From positions 1 to 44,274 of the forward strand of contig CAZXFI010000009.1 of the NCBI GenBank assembly GCA_964640225.1: a stretch of 44,274 nt of DNA, read 5' to 3'. The translations under genes and the position numbers were made by a program. The DNA comes from JAGLWW01 sp964640225. GTDB lineage: Archaea > Aenigmatarchaeota > Aenigmatarchaeia > PWEA01 > JAGHBM01. Below the pieces are notes generated by a model. The model did not search any database and had not been told where the DNA came from. It saw only the letters and a list, made by a program, of their open reading frames with translations. Shown piece by piece: positions 7,129-14,367 of this stretch. Position 1 is the stretch's first letter; the number at the start of each line of letters is the position of its first letter.

Positions 7129-8036
7129 GGTGCTTTGCCTGCGCGAATCCCGCGGTCATTTACAGGAAATACGAGGGCAGGGCCTGGTGCAAAAGGCACT
7201 TCTCCAGGCAGCTTGAGTCCAAGGTAAAGGTGACCATAAGAAAGAACGGCCTGGTTGAAAAAAGGGACAGGATATGCGTGGCGGCCTCCGGAGGAAAGGA
7301 CTCCTCCCTGGCTCTTTATTTTATGAGCAGGTTTTTCGGCAAAAGGCCGGACATGGAAGTGATGGCCCTGACGGTGGATGAAGGAATAGGGGGCTACAGG
7401 GACAAGAGCATAAAGGTTTTGAAGAAATTTTCCAAAAAAATCGGTGTGGAGCTGCACGTTTTCTCGTTCAGGGACGAGTTCGGAAGGGGTATGGACCGCA
7501 TACTGGAGGATGAAGTGAGGGCTTGCACCTACTGCGGCGTCTTCAGGAGGTTTATAATAAACAAGAAAGCAAGGGAGCTTGGGGCTACGAAGCTGGTCAC
7601 TGGCCACAATCTGGATGACGAGGTGCAGAGCTTTTTGATAAACAACCTGAAAGGTGACACGGGAAGACTCATAAGGCTCGGCGCAAGGCCGCTTTTCACG
7701 CAGAAGGGTTTCGTCACGAGGATAAAGCCCCTGAGGGACTTGCCTGAAAAGGAAACGGCCCTTTACGCCATGCTCAACGGGATAGATTTTTACCACAGCC
7801 ACTGCCCCAATTCACGGGAAAGCGTGAGGTTTGACGTGAAAGTGTTCCTGAACCATATGGAGGAAAAATACCCGGGCACAAAGCACATTATGATAAGCCA
7901 CCTGGATGCCTTGCTTCCCGCGCTGAGAAATCATTTTGGCAAAAAGGGAAAAATAAGGACATGCCCCAGTTGCGGGGAACCCACTTCACGCGACTTGTGC
8001 AAGGCATGCGAGCTCATAAAAAAAATTCATGAATAA
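7125..8036 (+). CDS. tRNA 2-thiolation enzyme, TtuA/Ncs6(CTU1)-like
   Basis: A 303-residue PP-loop ATPase of the TtuA/Ncs6/CTU1 family, which makes 2-thiouridine in tRNA. An N-terminal zinc finger (CFACANPA, then CKRHF) is followed by the PP-loop SGGKDSS at about residues 58-64. The conserved CTYCG and GHNLDDE come next, and a C-terminal zinc ribbon (CPSCGEP, CKAC) closes the protein, the complete domain set. The ATG at 7125 overlaps the upstream stop and has Shine-Dalgarno GGGAGG, so the ATG at 7110 is rejected. The upstream ubiquitin-like protein is the likely sulfur donor. Confidence 0.9.
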   Translation: MRCFACANPAVIYRKYEGRAWCKRHFSRQLESKVKVTIRKNGLVEKRDRICVAASGGKDSSLALYFMSRFFGKRPDMEVMALTVDEGIGGYRDKSIKVLKKFSKKIGVELHVFSFRDEFGRGMDRILEDEVRACTYCGVFRRFIINKKARELGATKLVTGHNLDDEVQSFLINNLKGDTGRLIRLGARPLFTQKGFVTRIKPLRDLPEKETALYAMLNGIDFYHSHCPNSRESVRFDVKVFLNHMEEKYPGTKHIMISHLDALLPALRNHFGKKGKIRTCPSCGEPTSRDLCKACELIKKIHE

Positions 8037-8038
8037 AA

Positions 8039-8431
8039 TTATTTCTTCAGGAGCCTGAATTCGTATTTCATGGGCGCAAAAAATTTCTCATCCGCGTGGT
8101 AGTGGCATACCTTGCACCGGAAGCCCACTGCTATCTTTTCACCCAGAAGGTTTTTTGCAAAAATCGGAGAAAGCTTGTTCTCGCACACAGGGCATTTCTT
8201 GGGCTTTGATTTCTTGCTTTTCTTGGTTTCAACGGTAACTTCCATGTTTTCCACCTGAAGGGCGATTTTCCTGACCCTCTGCGGAGTTATGGTAAACTTC
8301 TTGTTGAGCTTCTTGAGTTCCTTTTTCACTATTTCCGCCAGTTCATCCTGTGTATGGACAATGCCCCGTTTTTTCATTGCATAGTAAATTATTCTTTTTA
8401 CAAGCTCAGAATTAGGTATCATAACTCCCAT
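8039..8431 (-). CDS. Conserved archaeal helical/zinc-ribbon protein
   Basis: A 130-residue protein with an N-terminal helical, possibly winged-helix, region (residues 1-60, TPQRVRKIAL), a Lys/Ser-rich linker KKSKKSKPKK, then a zinc ribbon with CPVC and, ~25 residues later, CKVC followed by HYH. This suggests a nucleic-acid-binding protein, but I cannot name the family. A TATA-like TATAAAAAAAG precedes it by ~30 nt and a GGTG Shine-Dalgarno fits the ATG at 8431. It converges with the TtuA-like gene with 2 nt between the stops. Confidence 0.7.
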   Translation of the reverse strand: MGVMIPNSELVKRIIYYAMKKRGIVHTQDELAEIVKKELKKLNKKFTITPQRVRKIALQVENMEVTVETKKSKKSKPKKCPVCENKLSPIFAKNLLGEKIAVGFRCKVCHYHADEKFFAPMKYEFRLLKK

Positions 8432-8466
8432 AACCGCACACCAAAATTAGATTGTCTTTTTTTATA

Positions 8467-9624
8467 TTAAAAGTTTTTTAATGTCTTCAGGGAAGTTTTT
8501 ACCAGCTTTTCAATGTTTATATTTTTCTCCTCCTTAAGAACTTCGCCAATTCTTCCCTTGGTTCTGGGGGATTCCGGAACGGCTGTGCAGCCCCCGGAGG
8601 GTATGATTGAGGCCTCGTAGGTCCCTATTTCCCTGGCCATGTTCATTATCTCATCCTTGTCCATTCCTATAAGCGGCCTTAGTACAGGGATTTCAACCGC
8701 CTGGTCAAGGACATTCAGGTTGTCAAGAGTTTGCGAAGCCACCTGCCCGAGATTTTCCCCTGTCACTATGGCCTTTGCCTTGTTTTCCTTGCAGACCTTT
8801 TCGGCAAGCCTGTACATCATTCTCTTGCAGAGCAAACACGTGAGATTTTCCCGCGTATTCCCGGTTATCTCCTCCATTATTTTGCCTGTCTTTATCCTGT
8901 ACAGTTTCATTTCATAGCCCGCAGACCATTCCCTGAGCTTTTTGAAAACTTCTTTAACCCTTTTTGAGCCGACCTTCTGGTTGGAAAAGGGGGAGGAGTC
9001 CATGTAAAGCAGCACGGGCTTGCAGCCCCTTTTCATGGCCATCCATGCGGCAACAGCGGAATCTATCCCCCCGGAGAAAAGCACCAAAACAGAACCCTGA
9101 GTTCCGAGTGGAAGTCCCCCCGGGCATTTTATCTTTTCCCTGAAGTAGTATGCCTTGTTGTTCCTTACCTCTATGTACAAAGTCTTTTCAGGGCTGGTGA
9201 GGTTTACTTTTGCCCCGTTTTTCAGAAGCCTTCCCCCGACTTTTCTTTCAATCATCTGGCTCGTGAAGGCATCGTTGCCCGTTCTTCTCGCCCTCACCGC
9301 AAAAGTATCACCTTTTTTTATGAAATCTTTTGAGAACTTTTCCGCCGAATCAATGAGCTTTTCCATGTTTGCTTTTATGACAACCTCTCTCACAGGAGAA
9401 ACGCTTGTGAGTCCGAAAATTTTTTCCAGGACACGGCAGGATTTTTCTATTTCTCTTGTTTTCACAAAGATCCGGCCGGGTTCCTTTTTTATTGAAAAGT
9501 CTATTTTTTCAGACTTCAGGCCGCTTGTCATGCTGGATACAAGCCGGTTTTCAAAAAACCTTCTGGTGTAGTCGGATTTCAGGGCGGTTTCTCCCAGCCT
9601 GCAGAGTATCATGTTGAACTTCAT
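8467..9624 (-). CDS. thiI: tRNA 4-thiouridine synthetase ThiI
   Basis: A 385-residue ThiI: N-terminal ferredoxin-like and THUMP region (residues ~1-165, with VRARRTGND) and a C-terminal PP-loop AANH domain with LVLFSGGIDSAVAAW (about residue 180). CLLCKR and PSGGCTAVP follow. No rhodanese extension is present, as in archaeal ThiI. ThiI makes s4U at tRNA position 8. In-frame upstream codons extend to 9666, but the ATG at 9624 with Shine-Dalgarno GGTGGTT and a TATA-like ATTTAAAT at ~9655-9662 marks the real start. Confidence 0.93.
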   Translation of the reverse strand: MKFNMILCRLGETALKSDYTRRFFENRLVSSMTSGLKSEKIDFSIKKEPGRIFVKTREIEKSCRVLEKIFGLTSVSPVREVVIKANMEKLIDSAEKFSKDFIKKGDTFAVRARRTGNDAFTSQMIERKVGGRLLKNGAKVNLTSPEKTLYIEVRNNKAYYFREKIKCPGGLPLGTQGSVLVLFSGGIDSAVAAWMAMKRGCKPVLLYMDSSPFSNQKVGSKRVKEVFKKLREWSAGYEMKLYRIKTGKIMEEITGNTRENLTCLLCKRMMYRLAEKVCKENKAKAIVTGENLGQVASQTLDNLNVLDQAVEIPVLRPLIGMDKDEIMNMAREIGTYEASIIPSGGCTAVPESPRTKGRIGEVLKEEKNINIEKLVKTSLKTLKNF

Positions 9625-9695
9625 AACCACCAAGAATATTTGGTCCGGGATAACATTTAAATACATGATTCCCTTAATATCCTTAAGGTATTTTT

Positions 9696-10733
9696 ATGGC
9701 AGAGAATTCTGAAAATGTTAGCAAAAAAGAAAAAAAATACGTAAAAAGTGTTTGGAAATCCGTATCCATAGCTTTTTTGGTTCTGATAATAATACTTTTG
9801 GGCATCCTGCTTTCAGGGTTTAGCCCGTCCTCCGCGAATGAGGTGGACGCGGATGCCGCAGCCGCGAACGCGGTGGCTTTCATAGAAGAGAACCTGGTCA
9901 GCCCCGGAACCGAAGTCACGGTCAAAAACGTGACCGAGGAGGCAGGGCTTTACAGGATGACCATAGAGGTAAAAATGGACGCAACGGCCCAGGACGTGGA
10001 AACGTACATAACCAAGGACGGAAAAATATTCTTCCCGCAGGCAATAAACATGGAGGAATTCAACCAGGAGGTCGCTGAGGTGGAAGAAGAGGAGCAGGAA
10101 GAGACACAAATTCAGAAAACGGACAGGCCGAAAGCGCACGCTTTCGTGATGTCATACTGCCCCTACGGGCTTCAGTTCATAAAGGCATACGTGCCTGTTT
10201 TGGAGCTGCTGGGCGAGAAGGCGGAACTGGAAGTGAATTTCGTGAACTATGCCATGCACGGCAAAAAGGAGCTTGACGAAAACACAAGGATGTACTGCAT
10301 ACAAAAGGAGCAGCCGGAAAAGTTCACGGACTACCTTAGATGCTTTGTTGAAAATGACGACTACGAGAAGTGCATAGGCGACGCGGAAGTGGACTCGGAA
10401 ATGCTTGATTCGTGTATCCAAGTAACGGACGAGGAATTCAACATAACCGGGCTTTACCAAGACAACAGCACATGGTCAAACGGAATGTTCCCGCTTTACC
10501 CCGTGGAAGACATGCTTAACGGACAATACGCGGTGAGGGGTTCACCGACATTCGTCTTGAACGGAGAAGTAACCACGGTCAGCAGGTTCGCCGAGGCGAT
10601 AAAGGATGCAATATGCTCCGCTTTCAACGAGCCGCCCGAAGAGTGCGAGGAGGAGCTTAACGGCCAGACAGAAAATCCGGGAATAGGCCCGATAGGCTCC
10701 GGAAGCGGTTCAGGCAGCACAGACACCTGTTAA
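9696..10733 (+). CDS. Membrane-anchored thioredoxin-fold (DsbA-like) protein
   Basis: A 345-residue protein with a Lys-rich cytoplasmic N-terminus, one transmembrane segment (about residues 23-45) and an acidic linker (EEEEQEETQ). A thioredoxin/DsbA-like domain follows, from HAFVMSYCPYGLQ (about residue 153) to VRGSPTFVLNG, the cis-Pro region. The redox motif is CPYG, with one Cys instead of CxxC, so a monothiol or thiol-binding role is more likely than classical disulphide exchange. Further Cys are spread through the helical insertion, and the protein ends in a Gly/Ser-rich tail terminating in Cys. The domain should lie outside the cell membrane. Confidence 0.75.
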   Translation: MAENSENVSKKEKKYVKSVWKSVSIAFLVLIIILLGILLSGFSPSSANEVDADAAAANAVAFIEENLVSPGTEVTVKNVTEEAGLYRMTIEVKMDATAQDVETYITKDGKIFFPQAINMEEFNQEVAEVEEEEQEETQIQKTDRPKAHAFVMSYCPYGLQFIKAYVPVLELLGEKAELEVNFVNYAMHGKKELDENTRMYCIQKEQPEKFTDYLRCFVENDDYEKCIGDAEVDSEMLDSCIQVTDEEFNITGLYQDNSTWSNGMFPLYPVEDMLNGQYAVRGSPTFVLNGEVTTVSRFAEAIKDAICSAFNEPPEECEEELNGQTENPGIGPIGSGSGSGSTDTC

Positions 10734-10999
10734 TAGACTATTTTAAATTTTCCCAGTTTTTCTTCAGGCTCTTCTTCAGTAATTTCCACTTTGTCAACCC
10801 TGGCCATACCCGGTCCCAGCTTGCACCATTCAACAAGTTTCTGAACCGCTTCCCCCCGTCCCTCGGCCAGAATTTCCACGCCGCCGTCCTCGTTGTTCCT
10901 TATCCAGCCTCTTAACCCCAGTTTGTACGCTCTTTCACGTGCATTTGCCCTGAAGAAAACACCCTGGACAAGGCCGTAAACTTTAATCCTTACCCTCAT
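10730..10999 (-). CDS. acyP: Acylphosphatase
   Basis: An 89-residue acylphosphatase hydrolysing acyl phosphates. The signature VYGLVQGVFFRANARE holds the phosphate loop and catalytic Arg, and GWIRNNEDGGVEI holds the catalytic Asn; both are intact and the length is usual. The stop overlaps that of the convergent thioredoxin-like gene, and the start overlaps the HAD hydrolase end by 17 nt, so it is co-transcribed with that gene. Confidence 0.93.
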   Translation of the reverse strand: MRVRIKVYGLVQGVFFRANARERAYKLGLRGWIRNNEDGGVEILAEGRGEAVQKLVEWCKLGPGMARVDKVEITEEEPEEKLGKFKIVY

Positions 11000-11672
11000 T
11001 TTCCACTATCCCCACTACCTCCGATACGTCTCTTATCTCGTAGCCCGCTTTTATTTTTTTATTACCTTTCCTGTAGTCAAGGCCGTAAAGTGCCAGAACC
11101 GTTTTCATTCCAACGGATTCGGCCCCCTTTATGTCCCTTTCCGGGGTCTCTCCCACGAAAAGTATTTCCTCCGGACGAAGCCTTAGCCTCTTCGCGGCCA
11201 TTTCAAATGGTTTTTTTGAGGGCTTTCTTTCACCTGTTTCCCCCAGAGTAAGCACCAGGTCAAAGAAGTGAATTATTTCCATGTCCGCAAGCCTTATCCA
11301 TCCCTGCAACTCCGGAGCGTCAGACAGTATTCCCAGCTTTATCCCCCTCTCCTTTAGTTCTATCAGGGTTGGTATAACGTTGGGGTAGGGCCTGAGGAAG
11401 CCTGTCTTCACCCTTCTGTAGGCAGATATGCCTTTAGCCAGAATTTTTTTGTCAACCGTTCCCATAACTTCCTTAAGGAATTCCTGGAATATTTCCTGGT
11501 TTTCTATACCATATTTTTTGTAAAGGTCAAAGAGCGTCTTAACACCGGTTTTCTGGTCAACAGGAAGTCCCCCGTCTATCATTGCAGATATGGCTTCCTC
11601 CGAGCACACTCTTTTCATCTTCATAAAGTCTATAAGCGTATTGTCCAAATCAAAAAGAACCGCCTTTATCAT
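10983..11672 (-). CDS. HAD-superfamily hydrolase
   Basis: A 229-residue haloacid-dehalogenase-like hydrolase with all motifs: DLDNT (residues 8-12, catalytic Asp), LSDAPE (motif II), KPSKKPF (motif III Lys) and VGETPERDIKGAE (motif IV). An alpha-helical cap lies between motifs I and II (subfamily IA). Probably a phosphatase of unknown small-molecule substrate. It is the first gene of a two-gene unit with acylphosphatase. A TATA-like region lies in the 36-nt divergent spacer shared with ogg. Confidence 0.88.
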   Translation of the reverse strand: MIKAVLFDLDNTLIDFMKMKRVCSEEAISAMIDGGLPVDQKTGVKTLFDLYKKYGIENQEIFQEFLKEVMGTVDKKILAKGISAYRRVKTGFLRPYPNVIPTLIELKERGIKLGILSDAPELQGWIRLADMEIIHFFDLVLTLGETGERKPSKKPFEMAAKRLRLRPEEILFVGETPERDIKGAESVGMKTVLALYGLDYRKGNKKIKAGYEIRDVSEVVGIVENEGKD

Positions 11673-11708
11673 ATAAAATACTTATACCTTACAGCTAATA
11701 TATCTTTC

Positions 11709-12335
11709 ATGCAACTTTTGGATTATTATGAAAAAATAAAAACAGACATAAAGGAAAGGCTGGAAGATTTCAAGGAAGTCTGGAACAGGCCGGAAGAAGA
11801 TATTTTCGCGGAACTCTGTTTCTGTTTATGCACGCCACAGACAAGGGCAAGAACCTGCGACGCCTTCATCACCAGAGTCAAATCAAGCGGGCTGCTTTTC
11901 AGGGGAACAGAAAAGGAAATAAGGAATTATATGAAAGGCATCAGGTTTTGCGAAAACAAGTCCCGTTACATAATTAATGCAAGGAATTTTTTCACGGAAG
12001 AAGGGAAAATCAGGGTAAAACCCAGAATAGAAAAATACGCTCCCGGCGAGGCAAGGACATGGCTTGTTAAAAACATAAAGGGCCTTGGAATGAAAGAGGC
12101 CTCTCATTTCCTAAGAAACGTGGGGCTGGGAAAAAATCTGGCCATACTGGACAGGCATATACTAAAGAACCTAAAGATTTACGGAGTTATAGAAGAGGTG
12201 CCTAATTGCCTTACCGCCAAGAGATACAGGGAGATAGAAGAAAAGATGAAAAAGTTTTCCAAAAATTCAGGTATACCCCTGGCGGAACTGGATTTGCTTT
12301 TCTGGTCAAAGGAGACAGGAGAAATTTTCAAATAA
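11709..12335 (+). CDS. ogg: 8-oxoguanine DNA glycosylase/AP lyase (Ogg2-like)
   Basis: A 208-residue HhH-GPD glycosylase of the archaeal Ogg2 type, which removes 8-oxoguanine. The N-terminal CFCLCTPQT segment and the helix-hairpin-helix GLGMKEASHFLRNVG, with its catalytic Lys, are seen. These are followed by AILDRHIL with the catalytic Asp and the C-terminal LDLLFWSKETGEIFK typical of this family. Its 3' end overlaps that of the convergent eS8 gene by 8 nt. Confidence 0.9.
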   Translation: MQLLDYYEKIKTDIKERLEDFKEVWNRPEEDIFAELCFCLCTPQTRARTCDAFITRVKSSGLLFRGTEKEIRNYMKGIRFCENKSRYIINARNFFTEEGKIRVKPRIEKYAPGEARTWLVKNIKGLGMKEASHFLRNVGLGKNLAILDRHILKNLKIYGVIEEVPNCLTAKRYREIEEKMKKFSKNSGIPLAELDLLFWSKETGEIFK

Positions 12336-12694
12336 GCACTGCGTTAATACTTCCGTCTTGTGAGGGCCTGGAAGTAACGCGGGCCTTTCCCTTTTCAGTT
12401 TCTATCACCGCGCCTTTGGTTATTATGTTTCTCCTTACAAAATGCGAGTCGGCAGGGTTTTCAGCAACGCTCTTTATCATTAACTTGAAGCTTTTCTTTG
12501 ATTTCGGGTCAAAAACATTAGCCATGTTTGCGGCCATGAGCCTTACCTTTGTTTCGTTCCCCCTGCATTTTACAATTTTTCTCTTTATTTTTTTATCAAC
12601 CTTGGTTCTCAATACTTCCCTACCCATTTCGTATTTTATGAGTATGATAGACTGCTCCTGTTGAAGTTCTTTTGCTTTTGCCCTGAATTTTCAC
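12328..12694 (-). CDS. rps8e: Ribosomal protein eS8, frameshifted
   Basis: The 99-residue open frame (12627-12328) contains the eS8 core and C-terminus (NETKVRLMAANMANV, VRRNIITKGAVIETEKGKA) but lacks the N-terminus. Upstream, in another frame, a GTG at 12694 with Shine-Dalgarno AAAGGTGG encodes MKIQGKSKRTSTGAVYHTHK, the missing eS8 N-terminus. The two frames meet at the A4 tract at 12634-12637 just before YEMGRE, so an extra A or two missing A would explain it. Sequencing error, real mutation or programmed slippage cannot be told apart here. Binds 16S rRNA in the small subunit. Confidence 0.85.
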
Positions 12695-12749
12695 AAAACC
12701 ACCTTTGTTATTATTTTCTGAACGGGTTTAAATAAGTATATAGAAAAAC

Positions 12750-12762
12750 CTTTAAATATATT
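12750..12762 (+). promoter_or_regulatory. TATA box of the LSm-eL37-aEF1B operon
   Basis: CTTTAAATATATT is centred about 25 nt before the ATG at 12781, which has no good Shine-Dalgarno, so a leaderless transcript is likely. The A/T-rich 12695-12780 spacer also carries the divergent eS8 promoter. Confidence 0.55.
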
Positions 12763-12780
12763 AAATATTAAAAAAAGAGT

Positions 12781-13008
12781 ATGACAGAAGACAGCAGCAG
12801 ACCATTGGATGCTTTGAATCAATCCAAGGGAAAAAGGGTAATTTTGAGCCTGAAAAGCGGCGAGGAGATAACAGGCGTTCTGAACGCCTTTGACCTGCAC
12901 CTGAATCTTTGGCTGGAAGATGCAGAAAGAAGAAACAACGGCAAGACCACAAAACTGGGAACCATAGTAGTCCGCGGAGATAACATACTCTTTATTTCAC
13001 CGGAGTAA
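12781..13008 (+). CDS. LSm/Sm-like archaeal protein (SmAP)
   Basis: A 75-residue Sm-fold protein. Sm1 is visible as GKRVILSLKSGEEITGVLNAFDLHLNLWL and Sm2 as GTIVVRGDNILFISP. These proteins form heptameric rings that bind U-rich RNA and act in RNA metabolism, possibly including tRNA maturation. It is the first gene of an operon with eL37 (12 nt apart), a very conserved archaeal pairing, and aEF1B. Confidence 0.93.
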   Translation: MTEDSSRPLDALNQSKGKRVILSLKSGEEITGVLNAFDLHLNLWLEDAERRNNGKTTKLGTIVVRGDNILFISPE

Positions 13009-13020
13009 AGGTGATTTAAA

Positions 13021-13203
13021 ATGACTAAGGGAACTCCTTCTTTCGGTAAACATCAGAGGACAACCCATATAAGATGCAGGAGATGTGGCAGGCACTCCTA
13101 TAACAAAAGGAAAGGGTACTGCGCCTCGTGTGGTTTCGGTAAATCCACCAAAGCAAACAATGAAAACTGGAGAACCAAAAGGCCTGACAAAAGCAGGAAG
13201 TGA
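13021..13203 (+). CDS. rpl37e: Ribosomal protein eL37
   Basis: A 60-residue large-subunit protein with the zinc finger CRRCGRHSYN and CASCGFG, the N-terminal MTKGTPSFGKHQ and a basic tail: the complete family pattern. It has Shine-Dalgarno AAAGGTGAT and lies between LSm and aEF1B. Confidence 0.96.
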   Translation: MTKGTPSFGKHQRTTHIRCRRCGRHSYNKRKGYCASCGFGKSTKANNENWRTKRPDKSRK

Positions 13204-13209
13204 ATTGGC

Positions 13210-13467
13210 ATGGGCAAGGTAGCCATATCCATTAAAGTCAACATGGAAGGGCCTGATGTTGATTTGGAAAGCCTCAAGAAAACAATAAAGGAAAAAGTTC
13301 CCGTGGAAGACATGGAAGAAATAGACATAGGCTTCGGGCTAAAGGCTTTGAGGGTTATGGTGGTCAGGCCGGATGCAGAAGGCCAGGGGACAGACGATTT
13401 GGAAGATTCTCTAACAAGCACGGAAGGAGTGGCAAGCGTTGAAGTGGAGAACGTTACCTTGATTTAA
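13210..13467 (+). CDS. ef1b: Elongation factor 1-beta (aEF1B)
   Basis: An 85-residue nucleotide-exchange factor for aEF1A with an alpha/beta ferredoxin-like fold. It runs from GKVAISIKVNMEGPDVDLE through IDIGFGLKALRVMVV to SVEVENVTLI at the C-terminus, the full family profile at normal length. Last gene of the LSm operon. It converges with tRNA-Lys(CTT) 14 nt away. Confidence 0.95.
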   Translation: MGKVAISIKVNMEGPDVDLESLKKTIKEKVPVEDMEEIDIGFGLKALRVMVVRPDAEGQGTDDLEDSLTSTEGVASVEVENVTLI

Positions 13468-13481
13468 TTCTGATTAGAGTT

Positions 13482-13640
13482 TGGCGGGCCCAGAGGGATT
13501 CCCAAGTGGATTTAAGCTAGGAAAACGCAAAGCGTTTTCATGTTCTTTCCACGAGTGCTTTCTTTTGAAGAAAGGCCTCTTTCGAACCCTCGACAACTCG
13601 GTTAAGAGCCGAGTGCTCTACCAGGCTGAGCTATGGGCCC
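13482..13640 (-). tRNA. tRNA-Lys(CTT) with T-loop intron
   Basis: Acceptor GGGCCCA pairs with TGGGCCC, with G73 and encoded CCA. Anticodon stem CTCGG/CCGAG has loop CTCTTAA with anticodon CTT (13606-13604) and no anticodon intron. T-stem GAGGG/CCCTC is split by an 82-nt intron at 59/60 (13499-13580); joining gives TTCGAAT. The 115 nt from the T-arm to the 3' end, intron included, are identical to those of tRNA-Lys(TTT). Confidence 0.92.
13499..13580 (-). other. T-loop intron (59/60) of tRNA-Lys(CTT), family B
   Basis: It folds into CTTTCTT/AAGAAAG, a GTGGA/TCCAC stem and a terminal hairpin GAAAACGC-TTT-GCGTTTTC. This is the same two-arm architecture as family A with different sequence. Identical to 21630-21711. 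Confidence 0.75.
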
Positions 13641-13651
13641 AAACGTTAAAG

Positions 13652-13669
13652 GCGCGCACAAGTGCGCGC
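13652..13669 (-). other. Perfect 8-bp GC hairpin in tRNA-Lys(CTT) leader
   Basis: GCGCGCAC-AA-GTGCGCGC lies 11 nt upstream of the tRNA 5' end and after the nusA-like gene. It could terminate nusA transcription or guide 5' processing. Confidence 0.4.
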
Positions 13670-13704
13670 AGCATATCAAATTTTGAAGAATAAACTTTAA
13701 AAAG

Positions 13705-14109
13705 TTATTTTATTTCCAGTTTCTTTATCTCGGAGTTTCTTTCAAGTATTTCCCTTATCTTTTTTATGTTACATCCCATTCTTCCTATGGTTTTGCCCTT
13801 TTCCTTCGGGTCTATCGTTACGTAGGCTTTGTTTTCTTCAAGTTTTACGGAATTGTTCTTGGGTATCATGTTTTCTATGAACTGTTTGGGTTCCTTGTTG
13901 TACTCAAATACTTTTACAGGCCTTTTAAGAATTTGCTGGAGCTTTTTTATGTTTTTACCACTCTTTCCTATGGCTATCCCCGCCTTTCCGGATTCCACCA
14001 AGAAATAAATACAGTTGTCATCAAATATACAGTCCAGAACAGCAACTTTGGCAACCCTTTCAAAAGTGTTTATGAAACCTATTGTCTGCATGTCAAAACT
14101 TTTCATCAT
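13705..14109 (-). CDS. nusA: NusA-like KH-domain transcription factor
   Basis: A 134-residue archaeal NusA-like protein made of two KH domains. The first has GIAIGKSGKNIKKLQQIL and the second GKTIGRMGCNIKKIREIL, each with the GxxG RNA-binding loop. Archaeal NusA lacks the bacterial N-terminal and S1 regions, so the length is normal. It is the distal gene of the RNA polymerase operon, as in most archaea, after eL30. uS12 and uS7, which often follow, are absent here. Confidence 0.92.
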   Translation of the reverse strand: MMKSFDMQTIGFINTFERVAKVAVLDCIFDDNCIYFLVESGKAGIAIGKSGKNIKKLQQILKRPVKVFEYNKEPKQFIENMIPKNNSVKLEENKAYVTIDPKEKGKTIGRMGCNIKKIREILERNSEIKKLEIK

Positions 14110-14118
14110 CAGTAAAAC

Positions 14119-14358
14119 CTAGTCCTCTTTTAACACCGCTATCACAGAAACGGCAAAAGGCTTGCCGCATATTAAACCCAGTTTTTTCGGTTCGCCTTCA
14201 AATTCCAGATAGCCTTTGAATTCTTTTTTATGTATGCCCCGGCTTGCAACTATTATATTTTCTGTTTTTCTGTCTTTTAAAGCCTTTTTTGCCTGCCTGT
14301 AGCCGTAAAAAACTTTCTTTCCTTTTATTATTTTTTTTATTTCGTTTTCATCAATCAT
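14119..14358 (-). CDS. rpl30e: Ribosomal protein eL30 (short form)
   Basis: A 79-residue L7Ae/L30e-fold protein. YGYRQAKKALKDRKTENIIVASRG matches the family N-terminal half and LGLICGKPFAVSVIAVL the C-terminal beta region. It is ~20 residues shorter than typical archaeal eL30, with the middle part compacted. It lies between rpoA2 and nusA, the conserved position, 9 nt from each. Confidence 0.85.
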   Translation of the reverse strand: MIDENEIKKIIKGKKVFYGYRQAKKALKDRKTENIIVASRGIHKKEFKGYLEFEGEPKKLGLICGKPFAVSVIAVLKED

Positions 14359-14367
14359 GTTTCCACC

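Noticed and set aside
6933..7802. Long open frame on the minus strand opposite the HD and TtuA-like genes
   Set aside because: It lies antisense to two well-supported genes, has no domain, and reflects codon bias of the real frames.
12328..12627. A natural short eS8 starting at the ATG at 12627
   Set aside because: The missing N-terminus is present upstream in another frame with a good ribosome-binding site, so a frameshift is more likely.
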